DNA of 64,000 nucleotides from Cytobacillus citreus (GCF_018343665.1 NZ_JAGYPM010000003.1:213487-277486), one strand, 5' to 3'. Positions 37,376-45,828 are shown, numbered from the stretch's first letter. Program-made: numbers and translations. The notes: generated from the letters alone by a model not told the origin.

Positions 37376-38353
37376 ATGCAAAAGAAAAAAATTCTCGTCA
37401 TTCACACTGGTGGAACAATTTCGATGAGTGAGGATGCATCTACAGGTGCAGTGAAGCCAACCGAAATCAACCCATTAACAGAAAAAACGAAAGAATTACT
37501 ATCACTTGCTGAAATTATTATTGAAGAACCATTTCATCTTCCTTCACCTCATATTACACCTATTGAAATGTTTAAACTTAAGGAATTAATTGAACATCAC
37601 TTTGATAAAGAAGAAATTGAGGGTGTTGTCATAACACATGGGACAGATACTTTGGAAGAAACAGCTTACTTCCTTCATTTAACAATCCAAGCAACCTTTC
37701 CAATCGTTGTAACAGGAGCAATGCGATCTAGCAACGAAATTGGTGCTGATGGCCTTTATAATTTAATTTCTTCAATAAGGGTTGCGTCGTGCAAAGAAGC
37801 CAAGAACAAAGGCGTCCTTGTCGTTTTAAATGATGAGATTCATACAGCAGAAAATGTAACAAAAACACATACTAGCAATGTATCAACCTTTCAAAGTCCT
37901 CAATATGGACCGATTGGTATTGTAACTAAAAGAGGTGTGTTCTTCCACCATCTCCCAACAAATGACGAATATTACAAAATTGATAATGTTTCAAAGCGAG
38001 TTGCTTTAATGAAAGCGCACGCCGGAATGGATTCAACTCTACTTTATGCAATTCGTGATTTAAATTATCACGGTGTTGTAATTGAAGCGTTAGGACAGGG
38101 CAATTTGCCGCCTGCAACAATTGAAGGAATCAAAGCATTAATCGAAAAAAATATTCCTGTTGTCCTCGTTTCACGCTGTTTCAATGGAATTGCTCAAGAT
38201 GTTTACAGCTATGATGGCGGAGGAAAACAATTAAAGGATTTAGGAGTCATTTTTTCGAATGGCCTAAATGGTCAAAAAGCACGAATTAAGTTGCTTATTG
38301 GCTTAGCAAGTACGACTAATAATAAAGAAATTGAAGACATGTTTAACGTTTAA
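37376..38353 (+). CDS. ansA: L-asparaginase
   Basis: The enzyme hydrolyses asparagine to aspartate and ammonia. Both threonine motifs are present: VIHTGGTISMSED at the N-terminus and VITHGTDTLEETAYFL near residue 88, with VTGAMRSSNEIGADGLYN after. It has 325 residues and no signal peptide, so it is cytoplasmic. ATG at 37376 follows GAGGGA. It stands alone on the plus strand between prsW and ypdA, where B. subtilis has no such gene, and is next door to glutamate dehydrogenase. Regulation may involve the inverted repeat upstream. Confidence 0.95.
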   Translation: MQKKKILVIHTGGTISMSEDASTGAVKPTEINPLTEKTKELLSLAEIIIEEPFHLPSPHITPIEMFKLKELIEHHFDKEEIEGVVITHGTDTLEETAYFLHLTIQATFPIVVTGAMRSSNEIGADGLYNLISSIRVASCKEAKNKGVLVVLNDEIHTAENVTKTHTSNVSTFQSPQYGPIGIVTKRGVFFHHLPTNDEYYKIDNVSKRVALMKAHAGMDSTLLYAIRDLNYHGVVIEALGQGNLPPATIEGIKALIEKNIPVVLVSRCFNGIAQDVYSYDGGGKQLKDLGVIFSNGLNGQKARIKLLIGLASTTNNKEIEDMFNV

Positions 38354-38369
38354 TGGTTTGAAAATATAA

Positions 38370-38421
38370 CTCTAGGGGCAGTCCCTAAGCCGAAATTCGA
38401 CTTATGAGACTCCCCCTAGTT
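38370..38421. terminator. Bidirectional terminator between ansA and ypdA
   Basis: CTAGGGGCAGTC and GACTCCCCCTAG arms (one mismatch) with a structured loop lie between the two convergent genes. AT-rich tracts follow on both sides. Confidence 0.75.
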
Positions 38422-39385
38422 ATTTCTTGTTTTTTATTGATTCAGCTATTTTCCCACTGTGAAAGCGGCCATTTTCTATGAATATCTCATTTGCATTATT
38501 CCCTGCAGCAATAACACCAGCAATGTATATGCCTTCAATATTTGTTTCCATTGTTTCACTATTAAAAAATGGTCTTCCTGTCTCAGTATCAATCTTGACG
38601 CCTATCGCTTTCAAAAATTTATGATCTGGATGGTAGCCTGTCATGGCAAAGACAAAATCATTTTTTAACTCAAAAACCTTATTATTTTTCATATAAATGA
38701 CTTTATCATCAAAAATTTCTTGTAAATGTGCATTAAATTCCATCTTAATCACACCATTACGAATTAAGGAATCAAATTCTGGTAATATCCAAGGCTTAAT
38801 ACTTGGTGAATATTCGTTCCCCCGATAAATGACTGTAACCCTTGCACCAGCCTTGACTAATTCTAACGCCGCATCGACACTTGAATTTTTTCCGCCAACA
38901 ACTACTACATCCTTATCAAAATAGGGATGCGCTTCTTTAAAGTAATGGTAAACTTTATGGGAATCTTCTCCAGGAATATTCATGTAATTAGGATGATCGT
39001 AATAACCGGTTGCAATGATGACATAATTTGAAATATATTGCCCTTTATTTGTAATAACTAAAAATTCCTTATTTTCTTGCTTAGTAATCTTTAATACCTT
39101 TTCATAAGCATTAATATTTATGTTTTTTCTTTTTACCACTTCACGGTAATAAGATAAAGCTTCATTTCGTCTAGGCTTATATTCAACAGTAATAAAAGGT
39201 ATATTGCCAATTTCTAATTTTTCACTTGTACTAAAAAAAGTTTGGTGTGTTGGATAATGATATATTGCATTAACAATGTTCCCCTTTTCAATAACAAGTG
39301 GTTTTAAGCCAATTTCTTGAAGCGAAATGGCCGACGCTAACCCACAAGGGCCACCACCTACAATTATTGCATCTTCTCTTCTCAT
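38420..39385 (-). CDS. ypdA: YpdA, bacillithiol disulfide reductase family
   Basis: This 321-residue FAD/NADPH flavoprotein is of the YpdA (Bdr) type, implicated in recycling bacillithiol disulfide. FAD motif IIVGGGPCGLASAISLQ is at the N-terminus. A second nucleotide motif, VVVGGKNSSVDAALELVKAG, follows near the middle, and GIYIAGVIAAGNNANEIFIENG is at the end. ATG at 39385 (MRREDAII) follows AAAGGAG. The upstream in-frame stretch includes repeat C sequence and is not used. It lies between ansA and gudB. Confidence 0.9.
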   Translation of the reverse strand: MRREDAIIVGGGPCGLASAISLQEIGLKPLVIEKGNIVNAIYHYPTHQTFFSTSEKLEIGNIPFITVEYKPRRNEALSYYREVVKRKNININAYEKVLKITKQENKEFLVITNKGQYISNYVIIATGYYDHPNYMNIPGEDSHKVYHYFKEAHPYFDKDVVVVGGKNSSVDAALELVKAGARVTVIYRGNEYSPSIKPWILPEFDSLIRNGVIKMEFNAHLQEIFDDKVIYMKNNKVFELKNDFVFAMTGYHPDHKFLKAIGVKIDTETGRPFFNSETMETNIEGIYIAGVIAAGNNANEIFIENGRFHSGKIAESIKNKK

Positions 39386-39420
39386 TTTCTGTGTACTCCT
39401 TTCAGAAAGGCGAAACTTAG

Positions 39421-39490
39421 GAAAGCACAAGCGCTTTCGGAACAATTAAAGAACAGATTGTTCATGAGATGCTGCTTGAGCTAGACAGCT
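39421..39490. repeat. Dispersed repeat family C, short copy 5
   Basis: GAAAGCACAAGCGCTTTCGGAACAATTAAAG, then GATTGTTCATGAGATGCTGC, then GAGCTAGACAGCT, match the left arm and right end of the long family C copies. The middle is absent. It lies between ypdA and the gudB terminator. Confidence 0.65.
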
Positions 39491-39499
39491 AAAAAATAA

Positions 39500-39530
39500 A
39501 AATCTCCCACCAAATATGATAGGAGATTTC
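39500..39530 (-). terminator. Terminator of gudB
   Basis: AAATCTCC and GGAGATTT arms flank a 14-base loop, followed on the minus strand by T-rich sequence, about 70 bp after the gudB stop. Confidence 0.75.
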
Positions 39531-39599
39531 TAATAAAGAATCAAATGAACAACTTCTAATTACTAACATCTATAAGCCCGTTAAAAATGGTCGTTCCAC

Positions 39600-40874
39600 T
39601 TAAACCCAACCACGGAACCTTGATGCTTCAGCCATTTTGCGAACTCCAACCATATAAGCAGCAAGACGCATATCCACACGGCGGGATTGAGCTGTTTCAT
39701 AAATATTATTGAAAGATTGCACTAAGATTTTCTGTAATTTTTCTTCAATCTCTTCCTCAGACCAGTAATAACCTTGGTTATTCTGTACCCATTCAAAGTA
39801 GGAAACTGTTACTCCACCAGCTGATGCTAATACATCTGGTACAAGTAAAATTCCTCTTTCAGTTAATATTTGAGTAGCTTCTAATGTTGTTGGACCATTT
39901 GCAGCTTCAACAACAATTTTCGCTTTAATATTGTGTGCGTTTTCATCTGTAATTTGATTTTCGATTGCAGCTGGAACTAAAATATCGCAATCTAACTCTA
40001 AAAGTTCTTTATTTGTAATTGTATCGTTAAATAAATTTGTAACTGTGCCAAAGCTGTCGCGGCGGTCAAGTAAATAATCTATATCTAAGCCATTTGGATC
40101 ATGTAATGCACCGTAAGCATCGGATATACCAATAACTTTTGCACCAGCATCATGAAGGAACTTAGACAAGAAGCTTCCAGCGTTTCCAAAACCCTGTACT
40201 ACTACTCGAGCACCTTTTAAATCGATGCCTTTCTTCTTAGCAGCTTCTCTAATGCAGATCGTTACTCCTTTAGCTGTCGCTGTTTCGCGTCCATGTGAAC
40301 CACCTAATACTAATGGCTTTCCAGTAATAAATCCTGGTGAGTTATATTCATCCATTCTGCTATACTCATCCATCATCCATGCCATAATTTGTGAGTTTGT
40401 AAATACATCTGGTGCTGGAATATCTTTTGTCGGTCCAACAATTTGACTAATTGCTCGAACGTATCCACGGCTTAATGCTTCCAATTCTCGGAAAGACATA
40501 TTACGTGGATCACAAATTATTCCACCTTTTCCTCCACCATAAGGAAGATCAACTATTCCACACTTTAAGCTCATCCAAATTGAAAGGGCTTTAACTTCCT
40601 TTTCAGTTACTCCTGGATGAAAACGGATTCCACCCTTTGTTGGTCCAACTGCATCATTATGCTGTGCACGGTAGCCAGTGAAGACCTTCACTGTTCCATC
40701 ATCCATCCGGATAGGGATATTAACTGTCATCATTCGTAGAGGCTCTTTCAGGAGCTCGAATACCTCATCAGAATAACCTAGCTTTTCCAATGCCTTATGA
40801 ATAACAGTTTGGGTTGACTTTAACACGTCAAGCTTGTCTTCTCTATTTGTCTCAGTACCATTATTGGCTACCAT
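39600..40874 (-). CDS. gudB: NAD-specific glutamate dehydrogenase
   Basis: The enzyme oxidatively deaminates glutamate to 2-oxoglutarate. The 424-residue protein carries GGGKGGIICDPRNMS with the catalytic lysine region, VGPTKDIPAPDVFTNSQIMAWMMDEYS and VVVQGFGNAGSFLSKFLHDAG (NAD site). The sequence is very close to B. subtilis GudB and shows no sign of the 9-bp duplication that inactivates the 168 allele. ATG at 40874 is fixed by AGGAGG and by a promoter whose start site would lie downstream of the next candidate start at 40925. Confidence 0.97.
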   Translation of the reverse strand: MVANNGTETNREDKLDVLKSTQTVIHKALEKLGYSDEVFELLKEPLRMMTVNIPIRMDDGTVKVFTGYRAQHNDAVGPTKGGIRFHPGVTEKEVKALSIWMSLKCGIVDLPYGGGKGGIICDPRNMSFRELEALSRGYVRAISQIVGPTKDIPAPDVFTNSQIMAWMMDEYSRMDEYNSPGFITGKPLVLGGSHGRETATAKGVTICIREAAKKKGIDLKGARVVVQGFGNAGSFLSKFLHDAGAKVIGISDAYGALHDPNGLDIDYLLDRRDSFGTVTNLFNDTITNKELLELDCDILVPAAIENQITDENAHNIKAKIVVEAANGPTTLEATQILTERGILLVPDVLASAGGVTVSYFEWVQNNQGYYWSEEEIEEKLQKILVQSFNNIYETAQSRRVDMRLAAYMVGVRKMAEASRFRGWV

Positions 40875-40926
40875 TTTGTGTAAACCTCCTAGAATCACTT
40901 TCATTTGTTGTCCGCTTCCAGACATT

Positions 40927-40954
40927 AGTATACACCTTTGATTTTTTTATGCAA
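40927..40954 (-). promoter_or_regulatory. SigA-type promoter of gudB
   Basis: On the minus strand, TTGCAT (40954-40949) and TATACT (40932-40927) are 16 bases apart. This places the transcript start near 40920, about 45 bp upstream of the gudB ATG. Confidence 0.65.
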
Positions 40955-41040
40955 GATGAAAGTAGTTTTTTCCGCATTTTTTGATAATTTTATGTAACCG
41001 CTCTCAATTCTTTTATATAAAGTGATTTTTATTTTTTGCC

Positions 41041-41258
41041 AAAGTTAAACTACCTTATTGATTTCCGCTGCAGGCACTAAAGCGTAGCGGGCGGTCCGGA
41101 AGCCACCTCGTCGTTCCCGCTCCTGCGTGGTCTCCTTTGACTCGCTTTTCCCGCAGGATATTGAATAAACTACCTTGATTAAACACCGCACGAGAAAATG
41201 CCATTGCATTTTCGAGGAGTCTCGCGTCTGCAGCGAAAATCAACAACAAAATAGCATG
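41041..41258. repeat. GC-rich Bacillaceae-type intergenic repeat, apparently rearranged
   Basis: On the minus strand this tract contains TCGCTGCAGACGCGAGACTCC, CCTGCGGGAAAAGCGAGTC, CGCAGGAGCGGGAACGACG and CCGCCCGCTACGCTTTAGTG. I recognise this order from intergenic repeats common in Bacillaceae. About 60 bp containing AAGGTAGTTTATTCAATA appear to interrupt the usual ACTCCTGCGGGAAAAGCG block, and AAGGTAGTTTA occurs again at the other end. The open frame across it is not called. Confidence 0.7.
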
Positions 41259-41381
41259 ATCAACACTGAGCTTTAACACAACCTTTTGTTAAAATAGATC
41301 AGTATGTACGAAGTCCCTATTCTCTACTCAATCATTACTTTTAGAGAAAGTTATAAGAACAAAAAATAAAATATATGAAAA

Positions 41382-41402
41382 GAGGAGGAAAAAATCCTCC
41401 TC
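41382..41402 (-). terminator. Terminator of mecB
   Basis: A GAGGAGGA/TCCTCCTC 8-bp perfect hairpin with an A/T loop is followed on the minus strand by TTTTC, about 20 bp after the mecB stop. Confidence 0.8.
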
Positions 41403-41419
41403 AAAAATATATATAGCTT

Positions 41420-42001
41420 TCATTTACTAAAAAAATGTACAAGCTTTTCGATAGCATTGTCCTTTATAACCACAGCCCCATATTCTTTCAGTATATGGAT
41501 GCTTACCATTGAAGGATTTCCGTATTCTGTTAGAACTGCGATTAGTCTATTTATATCATTCGCATTTTGATTGGAAAGATAAAAATAATAGAAATTTTTA
41601 AAAGCATAAAGGCTTCCGTTTGTAATGTTCATGTTGTTAAGGCGCTTTGCAAGCTGAATCACATCTTCAAAATCCAAAAATTCAAAAAGGATTTCCTCTT
41701 CACCACCCATAATTACCTGCATTTCGATAAAGCCATCCTGAAGAAGCTCCTCATCGCCCTGCTCTTCCATTGTAACGATCATAATCATCCCTTGAGCCTG
41801 CATAGAGAAAATCTCTACAGCAACGGAGCCTTGAATTTCAACCCCGAATTCTGCACTCGCTTCATCTAGCATATCATGAAAAAGTTGATGCCATTTCATG
41901 GAATCCTTCCAAATATCTTCTTTTGTAAGCCCTCTTTCTGATAAATCATCTAGGGTAAGAAATATTTTAATTTTATTGTAATTTAATCGTTCTAAGCGCA
42001 T
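41420..42001 (-). CDS. mecB: MecB (YpbH), MecA-family adaptor of the ClpC protease
   Basis: The 193-residue protein belongs to the MecA/MecB family, which delivers substrates to ClpCP. The N-terminus MRLERLNYNKIKIFLTLDDLSERG is typical. An acidic linker and the C-terminal alpha/beta ClpC-binding domain (EEILFEFLDFEDVIQLAKRL, SLYAFKNFYYFYL) follow. ATG at 42001 has CAGGGGGC upstream. The longer open frame lacks a site. Position beside ypbG supports the MecB rather than MecA paralogue. Confidence 0.9.
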   Translation of the reverse strand: MRLERLNYNKIKIFLTLDDLSERGLTKEDIWKDSMKWHQLFHDMLDEASAEFGVEIQGSVAVEIFSMQAQGMIMIVTMEEQGDEELLQDGFIEMQVIMGGEEEILFEFLDFEDVIQLAKRLNNMNITNGSLYAFKNFYYFYLSNQNANDINRLIAVLTEYGNPSMVSIHILKEYGAVVIKDNAIEKLVHFFSK

Positions 42002-42122
42002 GTATATGCCCCCTGATGTGAACCAAATCTTTTGTTTAGTGTATGAAAGAAAATAAGATTGGTGAGTCATGTAAGTTATTTTACCCAATTTGCGCCTTTT
42101 TCCGCTTCATTCTTAATATTTG

Positions 42123-42893
42123 TTACCCCTTTTTTATAGTGACAAGATGTGTCTCAGCTTTTGCACCTAATCTTAATGGTAAAGCAGTTGTTCCATAGCC
42201 ATTACTAATTAATAAAAATGTTTCCTTCCTTTTCTTTAAGCTACCTTTTTCATACGGACTATAGCCCAAAATATGAATTTGGCCACCATGGGTATGCCCA
42301 CTTAACACTAAACGTATACGGTGTTCTTTTTTTATTTTGCTGATAATTTGTGGATTATGGCTGACTAAAATTTTAAATCCAGTTTCATTTGCATCTTCTA
42401 ATGCTAAATCTAATCTGTCACGTTTTTTGCCAATATCATCAATTCCTAAAAGGATTAACTTATCTCCTTCTACTGATTCAAAGGAAACAGCCGTATTGGC
42501 AAGAACCTTTATCCCGCAATCCAGTAGAAGCGCATCCAACGCACGAAAATCCACTTCATAGTCATTATTTCCCCAAACAAAATATACTGGACCCAGCTTT
42601 CTTAAATGTTGGAGATTTTGCTTTACTCTTTCAAAGGGTACCCCCTTTTCCAATAAATCCCCCCCAATAATAACCAAATCGGCTTTCATTGATTGAACTT
42701 CCTCGATAATTTTTTCAGAGATGGCTCTCCTGTGTATATCAGAAATGAAAAAAATCTTGACTTCCCCAAAGCTTTCTGGAAAGTCTGAAAAAGTAACTAC
42801 ATTTTGAATAACTCGGTCAGCAAACGCTTCCTTATACATATAAATAAGAAGTCCTACTCCTAAAATGAAAACAAATGTGATAATAAAAATCAT
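42123..42893 (-). CDS. ypbG: YpbG, membrane-anchored metallophosphoesterase
   Basis: The 256-residue protein begins with a membrane segment (about 1-18) and continues as a calcineurin-like phosphoesterase with the motif series FISDIHR, IGGDLLEKG, WGNNDYE, VSHNPQI and LSGHTHGGQIH. The substrate is unknown. Its sequence layout resembles the YkuE/YpbG type. ATG at 42893 follows CAGGAGG. It is upstream of mecB. Confidence 0.9.
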   Translation of the reverse strand: MIFIITFVFILGVGLLIYMYKEAFADRVIQNVVTFSDFPESFGEVKIFFISDIHRRAISEKIIEEVQSMKADLVIIGGDLLEKGVPFERVKQNLQHLRKLGPVYFVWGNNDYEVDFRALDALLLDCGIKVLANTAVSFESVEGDKLILLGIDDIGKKRDRLDLALEDANETGFKILVSHNPQIISKIKKEHRIRLVLSGHTHGGQIHILGYSPYEKGSLKKRKETFLLISNGYGTTALPLRLGAKAETHLVTIKKG

Positions 42894-42944
42894 AATGCCT
42901 CCTGCTACGTTTTCAATTGACTAGTTTTCAACAAATTTTTGCTT

Positions 42945-43307
42945 CTAAAAATCTATAGAAATAATACCATATATAATTGAAAAACAGAAAAATACTACGG
43001 TTTGCCATGATCCAATATGAATTAAGGTGATAAAACTAATAAATATAATAATGCATTTTAGAGTATTAATATTACATACCCTATTTTTAATAGAATCAAC
43101 TGCCTTTAATATCATTTCTTCTCTGATAATTTCTGCAGTAATTAAAACACCAATGATAAAAACAATACTTGCTGCAAAAAAATATAGTGGATTTAATATA
43201 CCTGAAACAACAATTTCCTCAATATTATTTTCTTGAATTGGAAACCATTTTATAAACAATAATCCACAGAGAAAACTAATGATACAATTGAATGTATAAC
43301 GAATCAA
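42945..43307 (-). CDS. Small four-helix membrane protein of unknown function
   Basis: The 120-residue protein has about four membrane segments (near 5-22, 38-60, 82-100 and 103-119) and few charged residues. I do not recognise the family. It begins with TTG at 43307, 8 bases after GGAGG, and that site lies in one arm of the terminator hairpin of the upstream CBS-ACT gene. It lies between ypbG and the CBS-ACT gene. Translation may be limited when the hairpin forms. Confidence 0.6.
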   Translation of the reverse strand: MIRYTFNCIISFLCGLLFIKWFPIQENNIEEIVVSGILNPLYFFAASIVFIIGVLITAEIIREEMILKAVDSIKNRVCNINTLKCIIIFISFITLIHIGSWQTVVFFCFSIIYGIISIDF

Positions 43308-43308
43308 A

Positions 43309-43349
43309 AAGAATCCCTCCCTTACAAATTGTATGGGAGGGATTCTTCT
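43309..43349 (-). terminator. Terminator of the CBS-ACT gene, overlapping the next ribosome site
   Basis: AAGAATCCCTCCC and GGGAGGGATTCTT form a 13-bp perfect stem with a 15-base loop, followed by TTTTTG on the minus strand. The distal arm contains the GGAGG of the next gene, whose TTG start follows directly. Confidence 0.85.
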
Positions 43350-43356
43350 TTATTTC

Positions 43357-43989
43357 TTAATCTTCGTGAACATCAAGAATTCTAAATCCTGAAGCTTCAA
43401 GTTTTTCTATAAATTTTTGAATATTGTCCTTCTTTTCAATTTTCATCACGATTCTGCGAACTAGCTTGTCGGTCTCATCGAAGGTTACAATTGAAATAAT
43501 ATACTCATGGAATTGATGGGCTATTTCTGACAACCTCGCCAATCTTCCTTCTGTTTCAGATGCGGTAAAGGCAATACGTACGCCTGGTTTATCCATTCCA
43601 AATGCAGATTGAAACTGATTAAGAACATCAAATCGTGTAACGATCCCCGCAAATTTCTGTTTTTCGTCAAGAACAGCAAGCAGCGGGAAATCCTTCAAAC
43701 TTAATAAAGTTTTTTCGAAAATCTCATTCCCCTTGAGGTATTGATCCTTATGGGTTGCAATATCCTTCACTTTTGTATTCTGCAAATAATCTTCCTTTGT
43801 TTGTCCAGCATTAAAAAAGTTTTCATAGATTCTGTATCTTGTTACGACACCAAGATAGTTATCACCATCTAAAACTGGTAATCCATCAATATGATGCTCT
43901 TCTAATTTTTCAAGTGCTTCCTTAATTGACGAGTCGTGATCAATCGTATAGCTAGAATATTTAGGAATCATGACGCTTTTGACAAACAT
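43357..43989 (-). CDS. CBS-domain pair with C-terminal ACT-like domain
   Basis: The 210-residue protein has two CBS motifs (VMIPKYSSYTIDHDSSIKEAL ... GLPVLDGDNYLGVVTRY at about 4-60, then KVKDIATHKDQYL ... LLAVLDEKQKFAGIVTRFDVL at about 73-130) and a C-terminal ACT-like region (GVRIAFTASETEGRLARLSEIA). CBS pairs bind adenosyl nucleotides, so it is probably a regulatory protein sensing a nucleotide or amino acid. The target is unknown. ATG at 43989 follows GAGGTGA. It is transcribed away from the cotJ operon. Confidence 0.8.
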   Translation of the reverse strand: MFVKSVMIPKYSSYTIDHDSSIKEALEKLEEHHIDGLPVLDGDNYLGVVTRYRIYENFFNAGQTKEDYLQNTKVKDIATHKDQYLKGNEIFEKTLLSLKDFPLLAVLDEKQKFAGIVTRFDVLNQFQSAFGMDKPGVRIAFTASETEGRLARLSEIAHQFHEYIISIVTFDETDKLVRRIVMKIEKKDNIQKFIEKLEASGFRILDVHED

Positions 43990-44126
43990 TACTATCACCT
44001 CAAAGTATTATTTACAGTTCCGTATTTAATAATTCTACAATAATATTTAAAATCCCTTTTTATATCTAACATGATTTTTAAATTTTAGTCATAAGATTGA
44101 ATGACGCACACTAAAGGAGGGACAGC

Positions 44127-44357
44127 ATGTTTACACTTCGAAAAGCATGGCATCCGTATATTAGTCCATTTGATCCTTGTAAGCCTATTACAGTAAAAAC
44201 ATATTCGACCCCACCCAATCTCTATATTGGTTTTCAGCCTCCAAATCTCCCACAATTTTCACCGATAGAGGCTTTAAAAGCTGGTACACTTTGGAAGGCC
44301 TTTTACGATCCTTGGTATAGTCCATATGAAATAGTAAAAAGGGGGCAGTCTCAATGA
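44127..44357 (+). CDS. cotJA: Spore coat protein CotJA
   Basis: This small coat-associated protein has 76 residues rich in Pro, Tyr and Trp (SPFDPCKPI, WKAFYDPWYSPYE), typical of CotJA. ATG at 44127 follows AAAGGAGG. It is the first of cotJABC, a mother-cell SigE operon in B. subtilis. The stop overlaps the cotJB start by four bases. Confidence 0.94.
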   Translation: MFTLRKAWHPYISPFDPCKPITVKTYSTPPNLYIGFQPPNLPQFSPIEALKAGTLWKAFYDPWYSPYEIVKRGQSQ

Positions 44358-44614
44358 AACAAATGCCCGCCGATTATTATCAATTATTAGAACAACTCCA
44401 GGCGGTTGATTTTGTATTAGTGGAACTCACCTTATATTTAGATACCCATAATGGTGATGAGGATGCTATCAATCAATTTAATCATTATGTTAGTGAAAGA
44501 AAAAAAATACGAAAGGATTTTGAAAGCAAATTCGGTCCACTTATGCAATATGGGCATAGCTATTCAGGTAAACCATGGAATTGGGATGATACTCCATGGC
44601 CTTGGCAAGTGTAA
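44354..44614 (+). CDS. cotJB: Spore coat protein CotJB
   Basis: The 86-residue protein has the CotJB pattern YYQLLEQLQAVDFVLVELTLYLDTH and a Trp/Pro-rich end (WNWDDTPWPWQV). It overlaps cotJA (ATGA), indicating translational coupling. A repeat fragment lies between it and cotJC, so coupling with cotJC is lost. Confidence 0.95.
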   Translation: MKQMPADYYQLLEQLQAVDFVLVELTLYLDTHNGDEDAINQFNHYVSERKKIRKDFESKFGPLMQYGHSYSGKPWNWDDTPWPWQV

Positions 44615-44694
44615 AAGCAGAAGCGCATCCGGTAACATTAATGATCTGATAATAGCTTGCGATTATATTGCTAATTAAGCATTCCTTGTGAAGT
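44615..44694. repeat. Family C repeat fragment inside the cotJ operon
   Basis: Immediately after the cotJB stop, AAGCAGAAGCGCATCCGGTAACATTAATGAT and AAGCATTCCTTGTGAAG echo the left arm of family C. Divergence is high, so membership is likely but not certain. It lengthens the cotJB-cotJC gap to about 140 bp. Confidence 0.4.
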
Positions 44695-44753
44695 TATTGT
44701 TTGTCTAAACAATCGAATTTTAGAGGGAGTTCATTAAGGAGGGGCTGATAGAA

Positions 44754-45323
44754 ATGTGGGTCTATGAAAAAAAATTACAATACCCAGTTCGTGTAGGTAC
44801 TTGTAACCCTAAACTCGCAAAATTCTTAATAGAACAGTACGGTGGAGCAGATGGGGAACTTGCTGCTGCTTTACGATACTTAAATCAACGCTACACCATT
44901 CCAGATAAGGTTATCGGACTTCTCACAGATATTGGAACAGAAGAGTTTGCTCATTTAGAAATGATTGCAACAATGGTGTATAAACTAACGAAGGATGCAA
45001 CACCAGAACAAATGAAAGCAGCTGGTCTAGGCGCTCACTACGCCAACCATGATAATGCACTTTTTTATGAAAATGCTGGTGGATCACCTTTTACTGCCAC
45101 ATATATACAAGCAAAAGGTGATCCAATTGCTGATTTATACGAAGATATTGCTGCGGAAGAAAAAGCACGCGCAACTTATCAATGGATCATTAATATGAGT
45201 GATGATACAGACTTAAATGATAGCTTACGCTTCTTAAGAGAAAGGGAGATTATTCATTCACAAAGGTTTAGAGAAGCAGTTGAGATTCTAAAGGATGAAC
45301 AAGGGAAAAAGAGGGTATTTTAG
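44754..45323 (+). CDS. cotJC: Spore coat protein CotJC, manganese catalase family
   Basis: The 189-residue protein matches the dimanganese catalase fold. Glutamate/histidine helices are visible in LAAALRYLNQR, TEEFAHLEMIATMVY, DIAAEEKARATYQWI and REIIHSQRFREAVEIL. It is a coat-associated protein, and whether it has catalase activity is not established from sequence. ATG at 44754 follows AAGGAGGGG. It ends the cotJ operon at a strong terminator. Confidence 0.95.
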   Translation: MWVYEKKLQYPVRVGTCNPKLAKFLIEQYGGADGELAAALRYLNQRYTIPDKVIGLLTDIGTEEFAHLEMIATMVYKLTKDATPEQMKAAGLGAHYANHDNALFYENAGGSPFTATYIQAKGDPIADLYEDIAAEEKARATYQWIINMSDDTDLNDSLRFLREREIIHSQRFREAVEILKDEQGKKRVF

Positions 45324-45354
45324 AAAAAAGAAGCAGTCAAAACTGCTTCTTTTT
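45324..45354 (+). terminator. Terminator of cotJABC
   Basis: A GAAGCAGT/ACTGCTTC perfect 8-bp stem with a CAAA loop is followed by TTTTT on the plus strand. A-rich sequence on the other side may let it also serve ypbF on the minus strand. Confidence 0.9.
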
Positions 45355-45369
45355 GGAATTCTGCTGAAA

Positions 45370-45828
45370 TTATTTATTTTCATGATACAAATTAATATCA
45401 TAATTTGCTTTCATCATTTCAAAAACAGTATGCCTGTTTTTCCATTCATCTTCTTTTTTCCAAAGATCTTTGCTTTTGTCAATGATTTCACATCGTAAAC
45501 CATGATATTCTTTTTCTGCTTTTTCCCTTTTCTCTTGTAATAAGTTCATAAGCCCATACAAGCCAACAATAAATATTAGATAATATAAATTAGCAGAATG
45601 GTTGACATAGGTCGAAAACATAGAAGAAAATGAATAGGAATAAGGCTTCATTATTGTTTGATAAATATAGAAAAAGTAGAAAAATGACAAAAATACAGTT
45701 GCCCACATAATAATTAAATGGCGCATCTTATATTTATCAAACTTTCTTTTCCTTTCTACAACTTTTTGAAGCATTTGCCTTGTTGCCTGATCAGTTCGAT
45801 CATCTAAAAGTTTTATTGATGACTCCAT
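45370..45828 (-). CDS. ypbF: YpbF, DUF2663 membrane protein
   Basis: The 152-residue protein has two membrane segments (about 43-62 and 84-103) and charged, helical ends. It matches YpbF/DUF2663 by length and context. The function is unknown. ATG at 45828 (MESSIKLL) follows GGAGGGGGA. It converges on cotJC. Confidence 0.82.
   Translation of the reverse strand: MESSIKLLDDRTDQATRQMLQKVVERKRKFDKYKMRHLIIMWATVFLSFFYFFYIYQTIMKPYSYSFSSMFSTYVNHSANLYYLIFIVGLYGLMNLLQEKREKAEKEYHGLRCEIIDKSKDLWKKEDEWKNRHTVFEMMKANYDINLYHENK

Noticed and set aside
41055..41279. 74-codon open frame on the minus strand upstream of gudB
   Set aside because: It runs through the GC-rich intergenic repeat, has no ribosome site and no protein resemblance.
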